A DNA stretch of 64,000 bases from Lycium barbarum (lineage: Eukaryota; Streptophyta; Magnoliopsida; Solanales; Solanaceae). Shown here in pieces: positions 45,001 to 57,658 of the stretch. A program made the position numbers and the translations under genes. The DNA is taken from assembly GCF_019175385.1 (NCBI RefSeq), contig NC_083344.1, positions 65,720,782 through 65,784,781 on the forward strand, given 5' to 3'. The stretch's first letter is position 1. Each line of letters starts with the position of its first letter. The notes under the pieces were generated by a model. The model did not search any database, had not been told where the DNA came from, and was given only the letters and a program-made list of their open reading frames with translations.

Positions 45001-45450
45001 AGACCAGAGGTAGAGGCTTCTGATGAAGTTATCACATATTTCAATCTTTCACCAGGCAGCTTCAATATTATTTGATATGGGTACTACTTTATCTTATATG
45101 TCCACATACTTCTCTATCGATTTGGATATGATTTCTTATGTACTTGATACACCTATTCGTATGTCTACTCCGGTCAGAGATTCTATGGTGGCAGATCGAG
45201 TCTGTCGGTCTTGTGTGTTACATTTATGGGTTATGGTACGTGGGTTAATTTGCTGATCCCCAATACGGTAGACTTTGATGTCATTTTGGGTATGAATTGG
45301 TTGTCTCTCTTTTATGTGATTCTAGATGGTCACGCCAAGATAGTCAAGTTAGCCATGCCAGGCATTTTGAGATTAGAGTGCAAGGGTACTCTTAGCGTAG
45401 CTCCCAAGAAGATCATATCGTTCCTCCAGGGGGAAGAAGTTAGTGGGTAA
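45001..45450 (+). pseudogene. Protease region of element Z
   Basis: SILFDMGTTLSYMS (about 45065-45105) holds the aspartic-protease Asp in the form D-M-G. The SKI/IDLDM... and VRDSMVADRVCRSC parts follow, and after a frameshift VDFDVILGMNWLS (about 45270-45300) marks the end of the domain. Reading frames change at about 45230. Inactive. Confidence 0.78.
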
Positions 45451-46296
45451 AGGGTGTTTGGCTTACTTGGCCCATATCTGGGATACAAGTGTAGATACTT
45501 CTTCCCTTGAGTCAGTTCGTATAGTTAGCTTTGCAAAGGTCTTTCCCACAAACTCGCTTGGTGTGCTACCTGATCTTGATATTCATTTTAGTATTGATTT
45601 AGAGCCAGACACTCGGCCTATTTCTATTCCACCTTATGGTATGGCTCCGGCAGAGTTGAGGGTGTTAAAGGAGCAATTGTAGGATTTGTTGAGCAAGGGG
45701 CTCATTAGACCGAGTGTTTCCCCTTGGGGGGCTCCCTTACTGTTCGGGAAGAAGAAATATGGTCGTATGCGGATGTGTATTGATTATCGGCAGTGGAATA
45801 AGGTTACTATTTAGAAAAAGTATCCGATACCTCGCATAGATGACTTGTTTGATTAGCTTCAGTGTACGTCGGTCTTCTCTAATATCTACTTGAGGTCAGG
45901 GTATCACCAGTTGAGGATTAGGGCTGAGGTTATTCAAAAGACTGCTTTTAGGACCCATTATGGTCACTATGCGTTCTTGGCGATGTCTTTCGGGCTTACA
46001 AATGGCCATGCAGCTTTCATGGATTTGATGAATGGAATCTTCAAGCCTTACATGGATTCGTTGGTTATTATCTTCATTGATGACATTTTGGTGTACTCTC
46101 GGAGTAAGGAAGATCATGCGAAGCACTTGAGGTAGTACTTGGGTGGTTGAAGAAAAAGAAGTTGTATGCCAAATTTTCCTAGTGTGAGTTACGGCTCAGA
46201 TCCATGGCATTTTTAAGGCATATTGTGTCTAAGGAGGGGATTATGGTGGATCCCAAGAAGATTGAGTCAGTTAGAGATTGAGCTAGGCCTACTTCG
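45451..46296 (+). pseudogene. Reverse transcriptase of element Z
   Basis: Recognisable blocks are RPISIPPYGMAPAEL, a stop, [55 protein letters not shown], and the active-site [11 protein letters not shown] at about 46073. The Asp that begins the VDLRSGYHQ block is replaced (IYLRSGYHQ), and the Pro of TNAP reads TNGH. Stops lie at about 45680, 45812, 45854 and 46132. The catalytic centre is damaged, so this is a relic. Confidence 0.87.
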
Positions 46297-46927
46297 GTGA
46301 CAAAGATTTGGAGTTTTGTAGGCTTAGCGAGTTGTTATTGTCCGTTCGTGCAGGAGTTCTCATCTACCGCTTCTCATTTGACTCGGTTGACTCAGAAGAA
46401 TATACCTTTCAGTGGTCCAATGAGTGTGAGGAGAGCTTTCAAAGGCTCAAGACTTCAGCTCCAATTTTGGCTTTACCTATGGAGGGAAAAGACTTTACTA
46501 TTTTTTATGATGCTTCTCGGATTGGTTAAGGTTTTGTGTTAATGCAGGAGGTAAGGTGATCACGTATGCTTCTAGAGAGTTGAAGGCCCATGAGAATAAC
46601 TACCCCACTCATGACTTAGATTTGGCAGTGGTGGTCTTTGCATTGAAGATTTGGAGACATTATATGTAAGGAGTTCATTGTGAGGTACTCACGGATCATC
46701 GTAGTCTTCAACATGTCTTTAATCAGGAGATCTACATTTGAGGCAGTGTAGATGGATGGGGTTTCTCAAGGATTATGACATTACCATTCTTTATCATCCG
46801 GTGAAGGCTAATGTGTTAGCTGATGCGTTGAGTTAAAAGGCAGTGAGTATGCGTAGCTTGATGAGGAGCGTCCCTTAGCTATGGAGGTTCAGTCTTTGGC
46901 TGATAGTATGGTTAGGCTTGATATTTC
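46297..46927 (+). pseudogene. RNase H of element Z, up to insertion W
   Basis: In changing frames: LTRLTQKN, an [11 protein letters not shown] block with the catalytic Asp (about 46494-46526), [22 protein letters not shown], then [13 protein letters not shown] with stops. The spacer ending MVRLDI is cut at 46927 by W, within ATTT, and resumes at 62514 as LKPGKLLACVEA. Confidence 0.83.
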
Positions 46928-48291
46928 TATAACACCCCGTACTTGCGGAGAAGCACTTATCAAATTTGATAGTAAGTATGTTGAACTATGGCTATGTAAA
47001 GCAACTTTGGAGTATAAGGGACGAAGCATTATTAAGTACATTTTATGACTAAAGGATGCATATGAGGAATTCCGGAATGTCCTATAAGCAAATGAGTGGA
47101 AGAAGTTGAGTTAGTATGACTTTGGAAGAAGATGAGCGCTACTTTCTACGACAAGAATGAACCAACTTGGGGAAATAATACGTTTTAGTATATGAGGAGT
47201 TTTGAAGTAAATCAAAAGCCTAAATTGAAGTTCATGAAGTCTCGTTTATAATGTAACAAACCGCTCATCGATACGACGTCGGAGTAGAGAATTGTGGACG
47301 ATACAAGTCAGGTTGTCAGAGCAGAAATGCGCAGCTACAGTGCACGACACGTGCGCTACAGTACCCGAAAATTCTAGGTCGGTGCCAACCAACCCTAGAA
47401 CATTATAAATGGGGTTTTACCCCTTATTTTTTCATCCAAACACCCCTAAAACCTTCTCTAACCCCCTAGAACATTCTCCCAACTTCCTCCATAGAATTTT
47501 AGCCAAAATCAAGTGAAACCTCGAGCTTTAGGCTTGGGAAGCGTATAAGGTCTTGTAGTTCTTGTTCTAAACAATGAATCTCGACGAATCAAAGGAGGTT
47601 GCCGAAGATAAATAAGATTTCAAGCTCTTCCAACCTTGATTGAGGTAAGAATATTCTTTACCATCGATATTATGAATTGTATTATGGAGATTTAGTTGAT
47701 AAAGCTTCGTAAATTCGATTGATTGGTTGAGAAATTGGGTAAACATCGTGTGCTATGTTTTATGGAGTATTCTAGTGTGGATAATGATGTTTTTGAAGTT
47801 AGTGTTGTTGTTGTTGATTGTTGGTACTGTAATTTCGGGTTAGGGATATAAACAGGGGAGATGTTGCCCGGATTTCAGAAGACTCTAAAAGGGGTTTAAT
47901 TTGAAAGCGTAAGATAATCATATGACAATGAGCCTAATAATAGTAAGAATGTTTTGTATGTAGATTACGAGACTAATAATGATCTTATGCAGATTGCATG
48001 ACCGAAAGTAGGTTGGACGGTCGAGAAGTAAGCTTCAGGTATGTTAAGGTTGTTCCTTCTTTTCTTGGCATGATTCCATATGTGGTAAGAGTGTAACGTA
48101 CCTTATGACTAGAGATTTGTCAAAGTAGAGCTTGTGACATTGTTGCCTAGTTTCCGAGTGTTATGTTATTCTTTCTAAGGGGCCATATTCCCTCCTAATG
48201 TCTTTGAGTTCATAGAGAGGCAGAAGAGACACGTTACAGAGTCGATATTTTTTTAGCTCATGCATGATATACATATATACATTTTCTTTAG

Positions 48292-48492
48292 CCTGACCAC
48301 TTGGTCAGTGAGACAAATATGCCTAGCCTACGGTCAGTGAGGCAAATATGTCTAGCCTACGAGTCAGTGAGACAGAATGCCTGGCCTACGGGTCAGTGAG
48401 ATAGAATGTCTGGCCGACGGGTCAGCGAGACAGATTGCCTGGCCTACGGGTCAGTGAGAATTTTTAGTTGCCTGGCCGCTTGGTCAGTGAGA
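48292..48492 (+). repeat. Tandem repeat in 5' LTR of W (about 7 units)
   Basis: Seven units of 28-30 bp share CCTGGCCTACGGGTCAGTGA. The outermost two are more diverged (TTGGTCAGTGAGA). The 3' LTR has ten units at 61561-61852. There are no unique spacers of constant size, so this is a minisatellite. Confidence 0.9.
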
Positions 48493-48998
48493 TATATAAT
48501 AGTATTATATTGAATTTCATATGAGACAGGTTAGGCGAGATTTTCAGGGCATTCTTTGGCCTCCAGATTGTATTATTTTCAGTTCAGTTTCAGTTATTCC
48601 ATTGCCTTACATACTTAGTACATTGTTTCGTACTGACGTCCCTTTTTTGTGGGGGCGTTGTGTTCATGCCCGCATGTTTAGGTAGCCAGGTAAACGATCT
48701 AGCTCAGTAGGTATTCCACTCAGCTGCAGTCAGGGCGCTCCACTTAGTTCGGAGCTTCAGTCCCTTTTGGTATGCTATTTTGACATATATATATGGATAT
48801 GACGGGGCCTTGTCCTATCCTTTCTACAGCTCGTTTTCCCTAGAGGTCGGTAAACAGTTGTATGTAGTTGGGATGTTATGTAGCCTTGTCGGCTCTCATT
48901 TTTGTTGTACAGCATACATAGCAGTCTCATCGTCTCGCTCAGTTGTGTATATATATATTTTGGATGTGTTTGTGCCCAGTTCAGATGAGATAGTCAGC

Positions 48999-49001
<3 letters not shown>

Positions 49002-49064
<63 letters not shown>
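49002..49064 (+). repeat. (TA)n microsatellite in 5' LTR of W
   Basis: An uninterrupted run of about 31 TA dinucleotides. The 3' LTR has only TTTATATAAATATATCC at this place, so the run expanded after insertion. Confidence 0.97.
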
Positions 49065-49066
<2 letters not shown>

Positions 49067-49207
49067 AGATTACAGCCTCACCGACTTGTTGGTATTGTCT
49101 GTGTGTAGGTAGGCCTTATCAGAGTGTTAGATTTAGAGTGGTTCGCTCGGGCATAGTTTGGTACCGAGTGCCGGTCACGCCGCTCCAGATTTGGGGCGTG
49201 ACAAACT

Positions 49208-49219
49208 TGGTATCAAAGC
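49208..49219 (+). promoter_or_regulatory. Primer-binding site of W (one mismatch)
   Basis: TGGTATCAAAGC, four bases after the LTR end. It differs by G to A from the iMet match. Confidence 0.88.
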
Positions 49220-49261
49220 AGTTTTGTCCTAGGGTTTTCTATAAACCGTGTCTACTAGGGT

Positions 49262-49301
49262 CTTGTTTATGGGTGTGAAGCGCGCCACACTTATAAACAA
49301 G
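49262..49301 (+). promoter_or_regulatory. Leader hairpin of W with palindromic loop GCGCGC
   Basis: Arms 49262-49277 and 49286-49301 pair over all 16 positions, counting two G-U pairs. The loop (49278-49285) is AAGCGCGC, a two-purine start plus a six-base palindrome. It lies 42 bp after the primer site and is followed by GAGGCTCCAGGGCATTTAGG, as in A. Confidence 0.75.
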
Positions 49302-52300
49302 AGGCTCCAGGGCATTTAGGAATCATTGAACCTTCCTTCTCATCTTAGATCGTGCCGTAGAGATAAATTATAGGATGTGATGTCCCTGATTATAATACTA
49401 AATGTTTTGATTGTGGATAAGTAGTTGATTATGCTGCTAGGAGGTAATTGATAAGAATTGAAGTTGATACTCCGAAAGGTATGTTTCCTGCCTTACTGAT
49501 ATTGATAGACTTTCATATAAGAACTTGAGCTAGATATTACGGGTAATTGTGATCGCTCTATGAGGTATTGGATGTGTTTTCTGGGCCTTGTGCAGAAATG
49601 AGGTAGTAAGAAGTATGGAGGAAACTCTGCCAAATTTTTTACAAATTGAATTGTTTGAATATCTATGCTATAGAGAAAGAATGAAGGGAAAATGTGACAA
49701 TCAGAATGATTTTAATTTAATTTAAGGGAAGAACCCTGGAGGGGAAAAATGATTAGTAATTAAAGGAACTGGAATGAGTTGCATTCAAGATTTTGGAGAA
49801 TTGAGACTCATTGATGATATGGGGAAAGTTGACCCTAAGAATTTAAATGCAGTATTACGATTTATAGATTGGTGAGTTAGAGATAACAGAATGATATTGA
49901 TATAGGAAAGGAAATTAACGAGTAGGGGAAAGTTTTACTCTAGAAGTTTATATATATACATAAGATCAAGACGGGTTGATAACAGGCACACAGACTGGTT
50001 TTATCAGACTTTCCTATATAATGTCAGTTTACATTGGGATTCAGAAGTCACCAGTCATTCGACTTCAAGGGGATTCTGAGTATTTGATAGTTGGTGCTAT
50101 TCTGAGAATCATTATGGCCGAGTTAATTCGGGTATTAATGATGACCTTGAACTCAAGAATGAGAAATGGTTAGGCAAGTTGGATTGCAATTATGATTGTC
50201 TTCTGGATTGTTTATATAACTTCTAAATGTGATGTTGCTTGGCCGATGAAGGAAGTAGAGATTGTATCAACCTTAGGAATATGTGGTGTATTTCTGGCTA
50301 ATCCTTATAAGAAGGATTGACCTCAATCTTTTCAGACGGGTGGTGTGAAGGTTATTTGACGATAGATAAATTAGGTGCGATGTTGGTTTATGTGTAAGGA
50401 GAAAAGAGAGTAGGTGTACAAGTGAAGATAAAATATCGCAAGGATCGATTCGGTTGCTACAGGAAAGTAAATGATGCGAGGTTGATCATCTTAGACAAAG
50501 AGACAGGGTACAAGTACGAGTAAATATTTTTATGTAAAGTTATATCGCCAGGATTTACAATTAGGATGTAGAAAGATATGCTAGGAAGACCTACAGATCT
50601 AGACATACGAAAAAAAAAAGAATATAAGAAACCAAAATAGCCCGAGGGAAATTAGGAGCATATGAGCTTTACAATTAGAATTTCAAAATGATCGCGAGTT
50701 ATGAGTCTGGCTAGCTAGGCAAAAAAGAGAGGGGAGATGTATTAAAGCCACAGATTCAGAAAAAAACTCAAACGGCAACGAGATATCTTGCAAGAAAAGG
50801 TGTTGAAAAGCAATAAAAAAATAAGTCACGAGTGGCTACATCAAGTATTATGTATATGATTGATTTTACGACATGTTAAAAGTATTGATTGTGATGTATG
50901 TAAAAATTGAGGTAGAAAGCGCTACAGAGAGAATTAGGATTGGGTTTTCTTGGGAATTAAAGTCAGATAGCAGTAATGCGACCAAATATGTAAGCACGAG
51001 CATTAAGAAAAAAAAGGTTATGATATCATGAAGGGGAGAGAAACTTGGACAAGGAAAACGTATACCCATTGAGGATCAGGTAATATATTTGAGGAAAGGT
51101 TAGGATGAAAGCAGGAAAGCAAACAATGGGATCAAATTTAAATAAATCAACGGGAGATAGAGTAATGTTGTACATGACAAAGGATGAACGCAAGGACCCC
51201 GGAACCAACCTATACGTCTTCATAACTAGAACCAAAAAAGTTGTAAATAATTGACAAAGGTGCGTCCTTGAGTAGAAATAAACAGGTCTTATGAGAGCGA
51301 CGAGGAAATTTTAAACTCTTGAGATTTAACCAAGAGAATGGATGTGAACCTATGATTGGTACGCCTATTTAAGGGGAGAAAGTACCCCAAGAAGAGATTT
51401 TTAGCGTCAAAAGGGATTCGCACCCATAACGAAACACTCCAAAGTCTCCTAAGCTAAGAGTAAAGAATGGTTAATGGAAACAGGCATTTTACAAGTAAAA
51501 AAAAAAAACAAAAGTAACTATGAGGACTAAAGGAAGGAGGAGGTGTCAATGAAAGGGTTAAAGGGAATTATGTTGCCGCCGATAACAAGGAGAAGGTTAA
51601 TGAGTCAGTAGGCTTGCCCAAAGGAAAACAAATTGAAATTATAAGACAATGGTTGTGTGAAATATCCAAAGATACGATCATGAAGAAAACTGAGAAAATT
51701 TGAGATATATATATGTGTACAAGTTGTAGTATCATAAAGAAAGATGAGGACTCGATGAAAGATGAAAGGAAAGGGTGTACTTTGTGAGGATTTCATGATA
51801 AGAGCAAGAACTGACGGAATACTAGAAGGACCATGATGCCTGGTTATGATACAAACAAGTAGTTAAGAAGAATTACGGGACAAAATGAGCTAAGATAATG
51901 AGAGGACGAGTCATGGGAATAGATGGTGTGGAGTATCAACTTTTAATGGTATAGTATAGACATAAATCGGAATTGGGAACCTAGAGCAAGGAGAATTTCA
52001 AAGATATTAAGAAGATAGTCGTGGAGAAAGACAAGGGCTAAAGGAGCGTGGTATAGCCAGACACTCAATAAGGGGCCTAATGAATTCCAATGTCCCCATT
52101 AATTCATTAGACTAAGGGACTACTAGTTATGAAAGGTAGAAGTTAAAAGTCAACAAAGAAGGCATCTGAATTGTATCCAATATGTATAAGCATCTTGATT
52201 TGATACAAGAACTCAACTAGCAAAAAAACAAAAAGGAAATAAGTTAAACCATGCGATGAAAAGAACTTCAGCACTATATGGAATAAAGGAGTTAAAGTGT

Positions 52301-53097
52301 CGCTAAGGTCGGTCAGATGACTATCAACGACGGTTAATACTGGAAGGTTACGAGTATATGAGAACATCCTTTAAAGGGGGGGGGGGGGAGAACAAATTCA
52401 ATTCTAAGATAAAATACAATATTCCCAGGCTCAAAAGAGGGAAATATACTGGATTGAAGGAGCCAAAATTCGAGATGAACCGATATGTCAAGCATGTGCA
52501 AAAGAAAAGTGAGAATGGATTAAATCTATGTATATCATGAGGAAAATATGGAAAGGAGAATAAGTTTCGCCAATGCGATAGGTTGTATTCCGGACTATGA
52601 CTCGAATCACTCGTGCCGAAGAAATTTTAGGTACGTTTAGATATGCAGTAAAGTACTCCAAGGGGTAACAGAAGGAGCAAGAAAGGCCACATGTGACCAG
52701 GGATAAGTATAAGGGACAATCGGGACTACTAAAAAGAACTTGTAGCACTAAAAGAGATAAAAGCTTTAAAAGAGGAATATTTGTAGGAAGTTCAATAATC
52801 TTTAAAGGAAAGGAAGATAGTGTTCCTATGGATAGCAGGACAACAATATTGCCTGAGATTAGGGAGTACCTCGTAAGTCATAAAATTCAAGTCGCCGGTT
52901 ATATCAATTGTGAGAGTGTACGACATAGAACCATATAAAAAATTGCCATGATGTAATGGACAACAGAATGGTGCAAGGACGACTATAAGGAGCCGAAGAA
53001 GAACGGAGGTTAGTTTAAGTCTCAATTAGTCACCGGTATAAGAGAGCCAAGGTCTTAAGGAGGGAAGCATACTCGTAGTGAAAGGAAATTATGATTA
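49302..53097 (+). mobile_element. Non-coding internal region of W, left of the LINE
   Basis: Purine-rich on the plus strand. A TTCTCATCTTAGATCGTGCCG block (about 49337-49357) matches the leader of A. No gag or pol motif in any frame; the longest frames are under 90 codons. A G11 run lies at 52378-52388. It carries the left duplication of the LINE (53098-53111) at its end. Confidence 0.65.
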
Positions 53098-53399
53098 AGT
53101 AGGATTTTATCCTTTTTTTTTATCAAATATATCAATAGGACATGCCTATTGATTTCTTTTATTAATCATCAAACAAAGGTAAAAGTACAAAGATCCAGAA
53201 AAGCCAAAATAGGCAAAAATAAAGGAAGAACAAAAATAGTAAAAAAGAAAGGTCCAAAAAGGCAAGGAAATTGGACTGTTGAGCTTGCTGCGTCTTTGAA
53301 ACCTTGTACTGATATTTTCCTGATGTTGTATTTCCTGTGTACAACATCTCCATCCATGTTGTCTGATGTTGCTGATGCTATAGAATTATAAGAATTATC

Positions 53400-54754
53400 C
53401 ATGCTCCAGCTGTAGTTGCATTACCTCTGATCATCCTATCTTCAAAGTTCTTGATCTGATATTTGGATAATGCTGTTTGTCTAGGTTCAGCAGCCTTCTA
53501 CTTTGAGAAGGAAGATCTATGTATTGCTTATATTCTACTGATCCCAGCAGAATAGCTTGATTTGCAATATAATATTTCCCTCCCTCTTGACATGTTGAAA
53601 CTTAACCTCACACATTGTTATTAGATGTTTGATGTCTTCCACTAGTACAATGAGCTGCCAAAGAATTTCTCAGGTTCCTTGTATGATATTCTTCATCACC
53701 ATGGAGTCTGTCTCAACCAGTATCTCCTGTATTTGCCACACAATGATATATAGCCTCTTTGATTGCCACAGCTTCAGCTTCCATGTTAGTTGTCTCATGA
53801 ATCTCCTTTCCTTATGCATATATCAGATCACCAAGTGAGTTTCTCAAGCAGTAGCCATATGAACTCCTCCCAGGAATGCCTTTACTAGCACTGTCTATAT
53901 TGCATTTTATCATACCATCACGGGGTGGATCCCAATAGATGAACTGCTACCTCATTCTAGGCCTGATCTCTTCTATGTACTGAATCATAGCAGGTACGTT
54001 TGATGGGAAGGTCTGCAGTTTAGGATAAGCTGTTTGCAGTAATTGCCAAAGATATCTGTTGATCTAATAGATTAGGATACTGAATCCCATTGCACCCCCA
54101 TGTTTAATGGTGTTTCTTCTCCTCCATAGACTCCAGATTATGATTGCAGGGATTGCATGAATTATAGGCCTCAGGATGGGTGTGTAACTCTTTGTCCGCC
54201 ACTTTGATATCATATATGGAATATGTTGTCCCACCAGTTGAATACCTGCAAAATTAGCAAACATCCTCCACAGTTTTGATGTTGTAGGATAGGTTAGAAA
54301 AAGATGTGACATTGTTTTTTGTTTGGTTCTGTGCAACACCAGCATTTTGATGCCAATTGAATTCCCCTTCTGCATATTACATTATCAACTGGCATTTTAT
54401 ATCTCCAAGCTCTCCAAAGTCTAAATGAGAACTTAAATGGAAGATGTTTCCTCCACATCTGATTATAGATATCCATCTTCACTTCTCCATGCCTCATATA
54501 CTCCCAAGCACTTTTGACTGAAAACTTTCCATTTTTTCTAGTAACCACCAGCTTTTGTCTAGTTCATCTGTTACCTCAGGAGGGGGAATAGCCTCTATCA
54601 CATGCTTCACATACTCTTCAGGTATATATTGAATTAAAACCTGTGCATTCCATCCTTCTGTACTGGCAAAATTCTGAACTTCTATTTCCTCCTCCATACT
54701 ATCATCAGGTAGGACATGATATAATGCACCAAGATTTGTCCAGTTGTCGAACAA
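53400..54754 (-). pseudogene. LINE ORF2: zinc-finger (zf-RVT) and RNase H region
   Basis: 54754-54494 is the linker with YIPEEYVKHVIEAIP and the FSVKSAWEY block follows in the next frame (54548-54294). The zf-RVT-type motif MSHLFLTYPTTSKLWRMF follows (54375-54064). Beyond a stop, RNase H remains appear at about 53940-53650: NIDSASKGIPG, NMEAEAVAIKEAIYHCV. RNase H in plant L1 elements often sits here. Several stops break it. Confidence 0.8.
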
Positions 54755-54758
54755 GAAG

Positions 54759-56442
54759 CTAGAATCCCTTTTTTTTCACTTGCCAACATATCTGATGCAT
54801 CACCAATTCCCTTACTATGACCAATTTTCTGCAAATAGGGGATGCCCCTTTAGCTTGTGCAATCACAGGATGAAGCTTTTTGCAGTATTTGTTTATCATG
54901 CAGGAACTCCACAATGAAGGCTTTGTTCTAAGATTCCACCATAGTTTACAAAAAAGGGCATTTGACACTTCAAATAATGATCTTAACCACAGTCCACCTT
55001 CATCTTTAGGCAATGACAGTGTCTCCCATTTGACCCAATGTACACCTTTCTTGTCACCACTGTTTGACCAGAAAAACCTTGAGAAAATACTTTGCATTTT
55101 TCTGATCACACCCTTTGGAGGGTTCATTCCTGATAATAGGTATACATGCATGCTTTGTAATATATGAGATATCAGTGTTTCTCTTCCTCCATATGACAGT
55201 AGTCTCCCTTGCCATGCATTCACCCTTTTGGCAATCTTTTTCACAACTGTATCATAATGTGAAATTTTGTTCATACTGTAGAATATTGGGCATCCAAGAT
55301 AAGTGAATGGAAAGAGGCCTTGCCTAATTCCTATGATTTGTTTCAGCCTTGAAACCAAGTTACTCTGCACCTTTTCATGAACATAGAAGGCACTCTTATT
55401 AAAATTTACCAACTGGTCTAATACTTTCTCATATCTATTTAACACTCTCATCATCAGTTTTACTGAATAATGATCAGCAGAGACAAAGATAATTGTGTCA
55501 TCAACATATGATAAATGATTAATTCTTGGACTCCATTTGGGCATACCATACTCAACAAACCTTGGCTTTTTATACAATGCATTTAGTCCCCTTGATAAGG
55601 CCTCAGCAGCTAAAATAAAAAGGGTAGGGGATAGAGGATCACCTTGTTTAACTCCCCTTGATGACTTGAAAAAACCATGTACTTTCCCATTCAAGAGAAC
55701 TGAATACCGGTTGTTTGATAGTAGCCTGAACACCATGTCAATTAGCACCTCACTAAAACCAAATTTCCTAAGCACGTTGGTGAGGAAGAGCCAAGAGACT
55801 CTATCATATTCCTTGGTCATATCCAGTTTAACCACCACATTTGTTGTTTTGGTTCTCTTGTTTATATCTATGACAATCTCCTGTGTGAGTAGTATTTTCT
55901 CCATGATACTCCTTCCCCTTCACAAAAGTTGATTGATTCTCAGAAATCAAACCCAGCAGTAGTTTTACTAATCTTTCATGCAGTACCCTTGAGATGATCT
56001 TGTTTGTAAAATTGTTGAGACTGATTGGTCTCAGATCTGAGAAACTTTGCACCTGCTCTTTCTTAGGGATAAGAATCAAATTTGTATAAGTGATGAATCT
56101 TGGTAGTTCTTGCCCCACAAGAAATGCCTTCACCATATCCACCATATCTAGTTTGACTATCTCCTAACATGATTGAAAGAACAATCCTGTGAATCCATCA
56201 GCACCACAAGCACTTTCTCCATTCAAGGCAAATACAACTTCTTTGACTTCGTCTTCATTTGGTAGAATCTCCATGGTATGATTCTGATCTTCTGTGACTA
56301 GGGTAGGGATATGATTTAGTAAACCAAACTTAGAAGGACTTCTATCTTCTTCAAATTGCTTCTGATAACATCTGACTGCTTCGTGTGAGATTTCCTCTTG
56401 ATTGGTTAGCCAATTTCCATCAGCATCTTGGATATTATCCAC
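54759..56442 (-). pseudogene. LINE ORF2: reverse transcriptase domain
   Basis: Three overlapping or adjacent open pieces (56442-56164, 56145-55828, 55904-54759) cover the domain. Seen are EVVFALNGESACGADGFTGLFF, FITYTNLILIPKKEQVQSF, LRPISLNNF, then VVVKLDMTKEYDRVSW, GVKQGDPLSPTLFILAAE, and the active-site box HLSYVDDTIIF (the Y-X-D-D motif). The RT thumb continues into KRVNAWQGRLLSYGGRETLI, a plant L1 hallmark. The last piece alone is 381 codons long. The breaks are frameshifts or stops near 55850 and 56150. Confidence 0.92.
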
Positions 56443-56948
56443 TCTAAGGTTCTTTCTCCTCCCTTTTACATAAGCATGGAAGAACTTTGAGTTTCTATCT
56501 CTATCTTGAAACCATGTTAGTCTTGATTTCTTTCTTCAAAACTGTTATTCCAATTGTAAGAATATACTAAGGTCTGCCTGCACACTATGTAGTCTCTCTC
56601 TATTCTGTATTATTGGAGATGTTTCAAACTGCTCCTCATGGACTTTGATTACCTCTTCCAGTGATGCAATTTGCTGAAAAATATTTCCATATGTGTTCTT
56701 GCTCCAATTTCTCAATGCATTCTTCACCTTTTTGAGCTTGTGATGAAACTTGGTAAATGGATTTCCTTCAAAATCTATACACCAGTGTTACTTGATAATC
56801 TCCTGGAAACTCTTATGTTGGACCTAAAAATTCAAGAACATAAAAGGATTTATGATCGCCTCAGTAGTTATGGAACACTCTAGTTCCAAAGGAGAATGAT
56901 CAGATCCCTTTTTTATCAGGTGAGTTACCTTCATGGTGGGCATTACAT

Positions 56949-57563
56949 CTAGAAATTATCATTACAAACCATCCTGTCCAACCTTTTAAAAATGCATGCT
57001 TCTTCAGCTCTTCCATTCCACCATGTATATGTGCTACCTACATATCCAAGATCCTGTAAACCATAACTGCTAAGACAGTGATTGAAATCTGCTACTTCAT
57101 TATACAAGACTGGCAGACCTCCCAATTTTTCCTCTTCTGTAGATATGACATTGAAGTCACCTCCCACTAGCCAAGGTAAATCAAAAATATTAGAAACCTG
57201 GCTAATGAAATCCCATAGCATTCTTCTTTCTCCAGCATCACAAGAGGCATATACCACTATTAAGACTATATGGCAGTTTAAACTTTGGTGAAATAGCTTC
57301 AAAGTAATCTGATGTTCATTGTCTATCTCCGCTGAACCCTGTACATCCTCTGAGAGAAATAACCAGATTTTGCCTAAAATATTGACAAAAGTTGTTTCCA
57401 TACCTAATGTTCTTCTAAATCTTTCTACTTGTTCAGCATCTTCAAAAGGTTCCATCATACCAATAATACTGTATTTGTTTCTTCTATTCAGATTAGTTAA
57501 TCTCTCAAAGGATTGCTGAGTATTAACTGATCTGATATTCCATAATAAGAGCTTATTCATCAT
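56949..57563 (-). pseudogene. LINE ORF2: apurinic/apyrimidinic endonuclease domain
   Basis: The endonuclease nicks target DNA to prime reverse transcription. The open frame starts MMNKLLLWNIRSVN, with the catalytic Asn of the WN-[IV]-R motif. It contains a Glu in GMMEPF, LVGGDFNVI (catalytic Asp/Asn) near residue 138, STYTWWNGR and FKRLDRMV. It lacks the last SDH motif in this frame. ORF2 then continues downstream in other frames. Confidence 0.88.
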
Positions 57564-57658
57564 GATTAAGATTGTTTGGAGGCTACCTGCCTCTTTGATA
57601 ATAGTTTGACAGGGGGAACAACTTCCTTCTTTCCTCCTTTTACTTTTAAGTTTCTCAT

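Larger units (their letters stand above)
46928..49203 (+). repeat. 5' LTR of W (2,276 bp)
   Basis: Inverted CAGCTACAG/GTGCG-type repeats lie at about 47320-47375. A TATA box, TATAAAT, follows at 47404-47410, and a splice donor GAG/GTAAGAA at 47645, about 240 bp on. A 28-30-bp tandem repeat lies at 48292-48492, the (TA)n tract at 49002-49064, and the TTAGTAC...GTACTGA dyad near 48615. The end GGGGCGTGACA is followed by the primer site. Confidence 0.93.

Noticed and set aside
55537..55932. 131-codon plus-strand ORF
   Set aside because: It is antisense to the LINE reverse transcriptase, where the Y-X-D-D box is on the minus strand.
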